Below are positions 36,099-37,154 of a stretch of 37,154 bases of DNA, one piece after another. The notes below the pieces were generated by a model. It was not told the origin of the DNA, did not search any database, and worked only from the letters and a program-made list of their open reading frames with translations. Location: positions 1 through 37,154 of the forward strand of contig JAOAHQ010000029.1 in the NCBI GenBank assembly GCA_026415155.1, written 5' to 3'. The position numbers and the translations under genes were made by a program. How positions within the stretch are numbered: position 1 is the stretch's first letter; every line of letters begins with the position of its first letter. This stretch comes from Rhodocyclaceae bacterium (GTDB lineage: Bacteria > Pseudomonadota > Gammaproteobacteria > Burkholderiales > Rhodocyclaceae).

Positions 36099-37154
36099 AG
36101 CAGCACCCTCCGGAAGTCGCCGAGCAGTTGGGCAAGATAAGCGTTGAAGCGCGTCGCCAAGGCGCCGTCGATGACGCGGTGGTCGGCCGAGAGCGAGAGC
36201 GGCAGCATGAGGCGTGGCACGAATTCCTTACCGTTCCACACCGGCTTCATGCTCGATTTGGACACGCCGAGGATCGCCACCTCGGGCGCATTGACGATCG
36301 GCGAGAAGGCCGTGCCGCCGATGCCGCCGACGCTCGAGATCGTGAAGCTCGCCCCTTGCATGTCTGCAGGCGCGAGCTTGCCTTCGCGCGCCTTCTTGGC
36401 GAGTTCCGCCGTCTCGCGCGCGATCTCGAGCACGCCTTTTTGGTCGGCGTTTTTGAGCACCGGCACGACGAGGCCGTGGGGTGTATCGGCCGCAAAGCCG
36501 ATATGCCAGTAGCGCTTGTAGACGAGCGCATCGCCATCGAGCGAACTATTGAGCTCGGGATACTTTTTGAGCGCGGCCACACAGGCCTTGATGACGAAGG
36601 CCAGCATCGTCACCTTCACGCCCGACTTTTCGTTTTCCTGGTTGAGCGCGACGCGCAAGGCTTCGAGCTCGGTGATGTCGGCCTCCTCGTGATAGGTGAC
36701 GGCCGGGATCATCACCCAGTTGCGGGCCAGGTTCGGGCCGGAAATCTTCTGGATGCGGGAAAGCGGCTTTCTCTCGATCGGGCCGAACTTGGCGAAATCG
36801 ACCTGCGGCCAGGGCAAGAGATTCAATCCCCCCGTCGCCGCGGCGGGCGCGGACGGGACAGCGGAACCTGCCTGACTCAACCTGCCCTTCACATAGTTTT
36901 GCACGTCCTCGCGCGTGATGCGCCCCTTGGGGCCCGTGCCAGGCACCAGGGCGATATCGACGCCAAGCTCGCGCGCAAAGCGCCGGATCGAAGGGGAGGC
37001 ATGCGGCTTGATGCCATCGATGGCCGCGACGATCTCGGCCGGCGAAGGGATGTGCACAGGCGGCGGCAGCTGGGTCGGCTCGGCCTCGGTGGGGCGGAAA
37101 TCGACGGCATTCGTCGTGGCCGGCGGGAGCGGCGGCGCGGGAGTAGAAGGGGGT
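36095..37154 (-). CDS. aceF: Dihydrolipoamide acetyltransferase (pyruvate dehydrogenase E2), 5' end outside window
   Basis: C-terminal part of the E2 core of pyruvate dehydrogenase, which passes acetyl groups to CoA. The frame is open to the window edge, so the N-terminal lipoyl domain or domains are missing from view; the GTG at 37057 is an internal valine. Visible from the edge: a proline-alanine-rich linker, then the peripheral subunit-binding domain ([15 protein letters not shown]....[11 protein letters not shown]), a second linker, and the catalytic domain ending with [15 protein letters not shown], which holds the active-site His and Asp. The stop overlaps lpd by four bases, and aceE is expected just beyond the window. 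Confidence 0.95.
   Translation of the reverse strand, partial: PPSTPAPPLPPATTNAVDFRPTEAEPTQLPPPVHIPSPAEIVAAIDGIKPHASPSIRRFARELGVDIALVPGTGPKGRITREDVQNYVKGRLSQAGSAVPSAPAAATGGLNLLPWPQVDFAKFGPIERKPLSRIQKISGPNLARNWVMIPAVTYHEEADITELEALRVALNQENEKSGVKVTMLAFVIKACVAALKKYPELNSSLDGDALVYKRYWHIGFAADTPHGLVVPVLKNADQKGVLEIARETAELAKKAREGKLAPADMQGASFTISSVGGIGGTAFSPIVNAPEVAILGVSKSSMKPVWNGKEFVPRLMLPLSLSADHRVIDGALATRFNAYLAQLLGDFRRVLL

Overview
The window is a compact, GC-rich bacterial chromosome segment of about 37 kb carrying roughly 31 protein genes. Gene content and order point to a betaproteobacterium with Calvin-cycle capacity. The closest-looking layouts are in the Rhodocyclales, Sterolibacteriaceae and Hydrogenophilaceae: gph-trpE-trpG-trpD-trpC, a tkt-gap-pgk-pyk-fba run, and a lipoyl-domain-bearing Lpd after aceF. 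I saw no rRNA, tRNA, CRISPR array, insertion sequence, phage gene or attachment site. Taxonomy is inferred from gene order and protein character only; no search was run.

Layout. (1) 225-8999: a large AsmA-like YhdP envelope protein (minus) back to back with glnE, argJ and a membrane methyltransferase (plus), which collides with apaG (minus). (2) 9093-14674: a tightly overlapped plus-strand operon rpe-gph-trpE-trpG-trpD-trpC plus a small membrane protein. (3) 14676-23663: a minus-strand carbon-fixation/glycolysis block read fbp, prk, tkt, gap, pgk, pyk, fba, ending in an intrinsic terminator. Large intercistronic hairpins sit between gap and pgk and between pgk and pyk. (4) 23732-28752: a minus-strand accessory group read DUF748 AsmA-like protein, thioredoxin-fold protein, a secreted protein with an internal duplication, and an Uma2-family protein. 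A structured gap with a strong terminator follows it. (5) 28797-32735: plus-strand operon rsmE, pap (PPK2-type polyphosphate:AMP phosphotransferase), argA, yggX. (6) 32805-37154: minus strand, read aceF (cut by the window end), lpd, rpiA, phoU.

How it works together. Most enzymes that regenerate ribulose-1,5-bisphosphate are here in four transcription units: rpe, fba, gap, pgk, tkt, prk, fbp and rpiA. Gph, which recycles the RuBisCO by-product 2-phosphoglycolate, is also present. RuBisCO and tpiA are outside the window. Biosynthesis of tryptophan and arginine (argJ, argA), nitrogen control (glnE), polyphosphate and phosphate handling (pap, phoU) and pyruvate oxidation (aceF, lpd) fill the rest.

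The least ordinary items are: the 62-nt nested hairpin after gap; an altered metal-site motif in the class I fructose-bisphosphatase; the duplicated-domain secreted protein and its neighbours; a possible structured RNA between the Uma2 gene and fbp; and a tandemly duplicated ribosome-binding region before yggX. I found no convincing wholly new multi-gene system. Most of the window is well-conserved housekeeping DNA.
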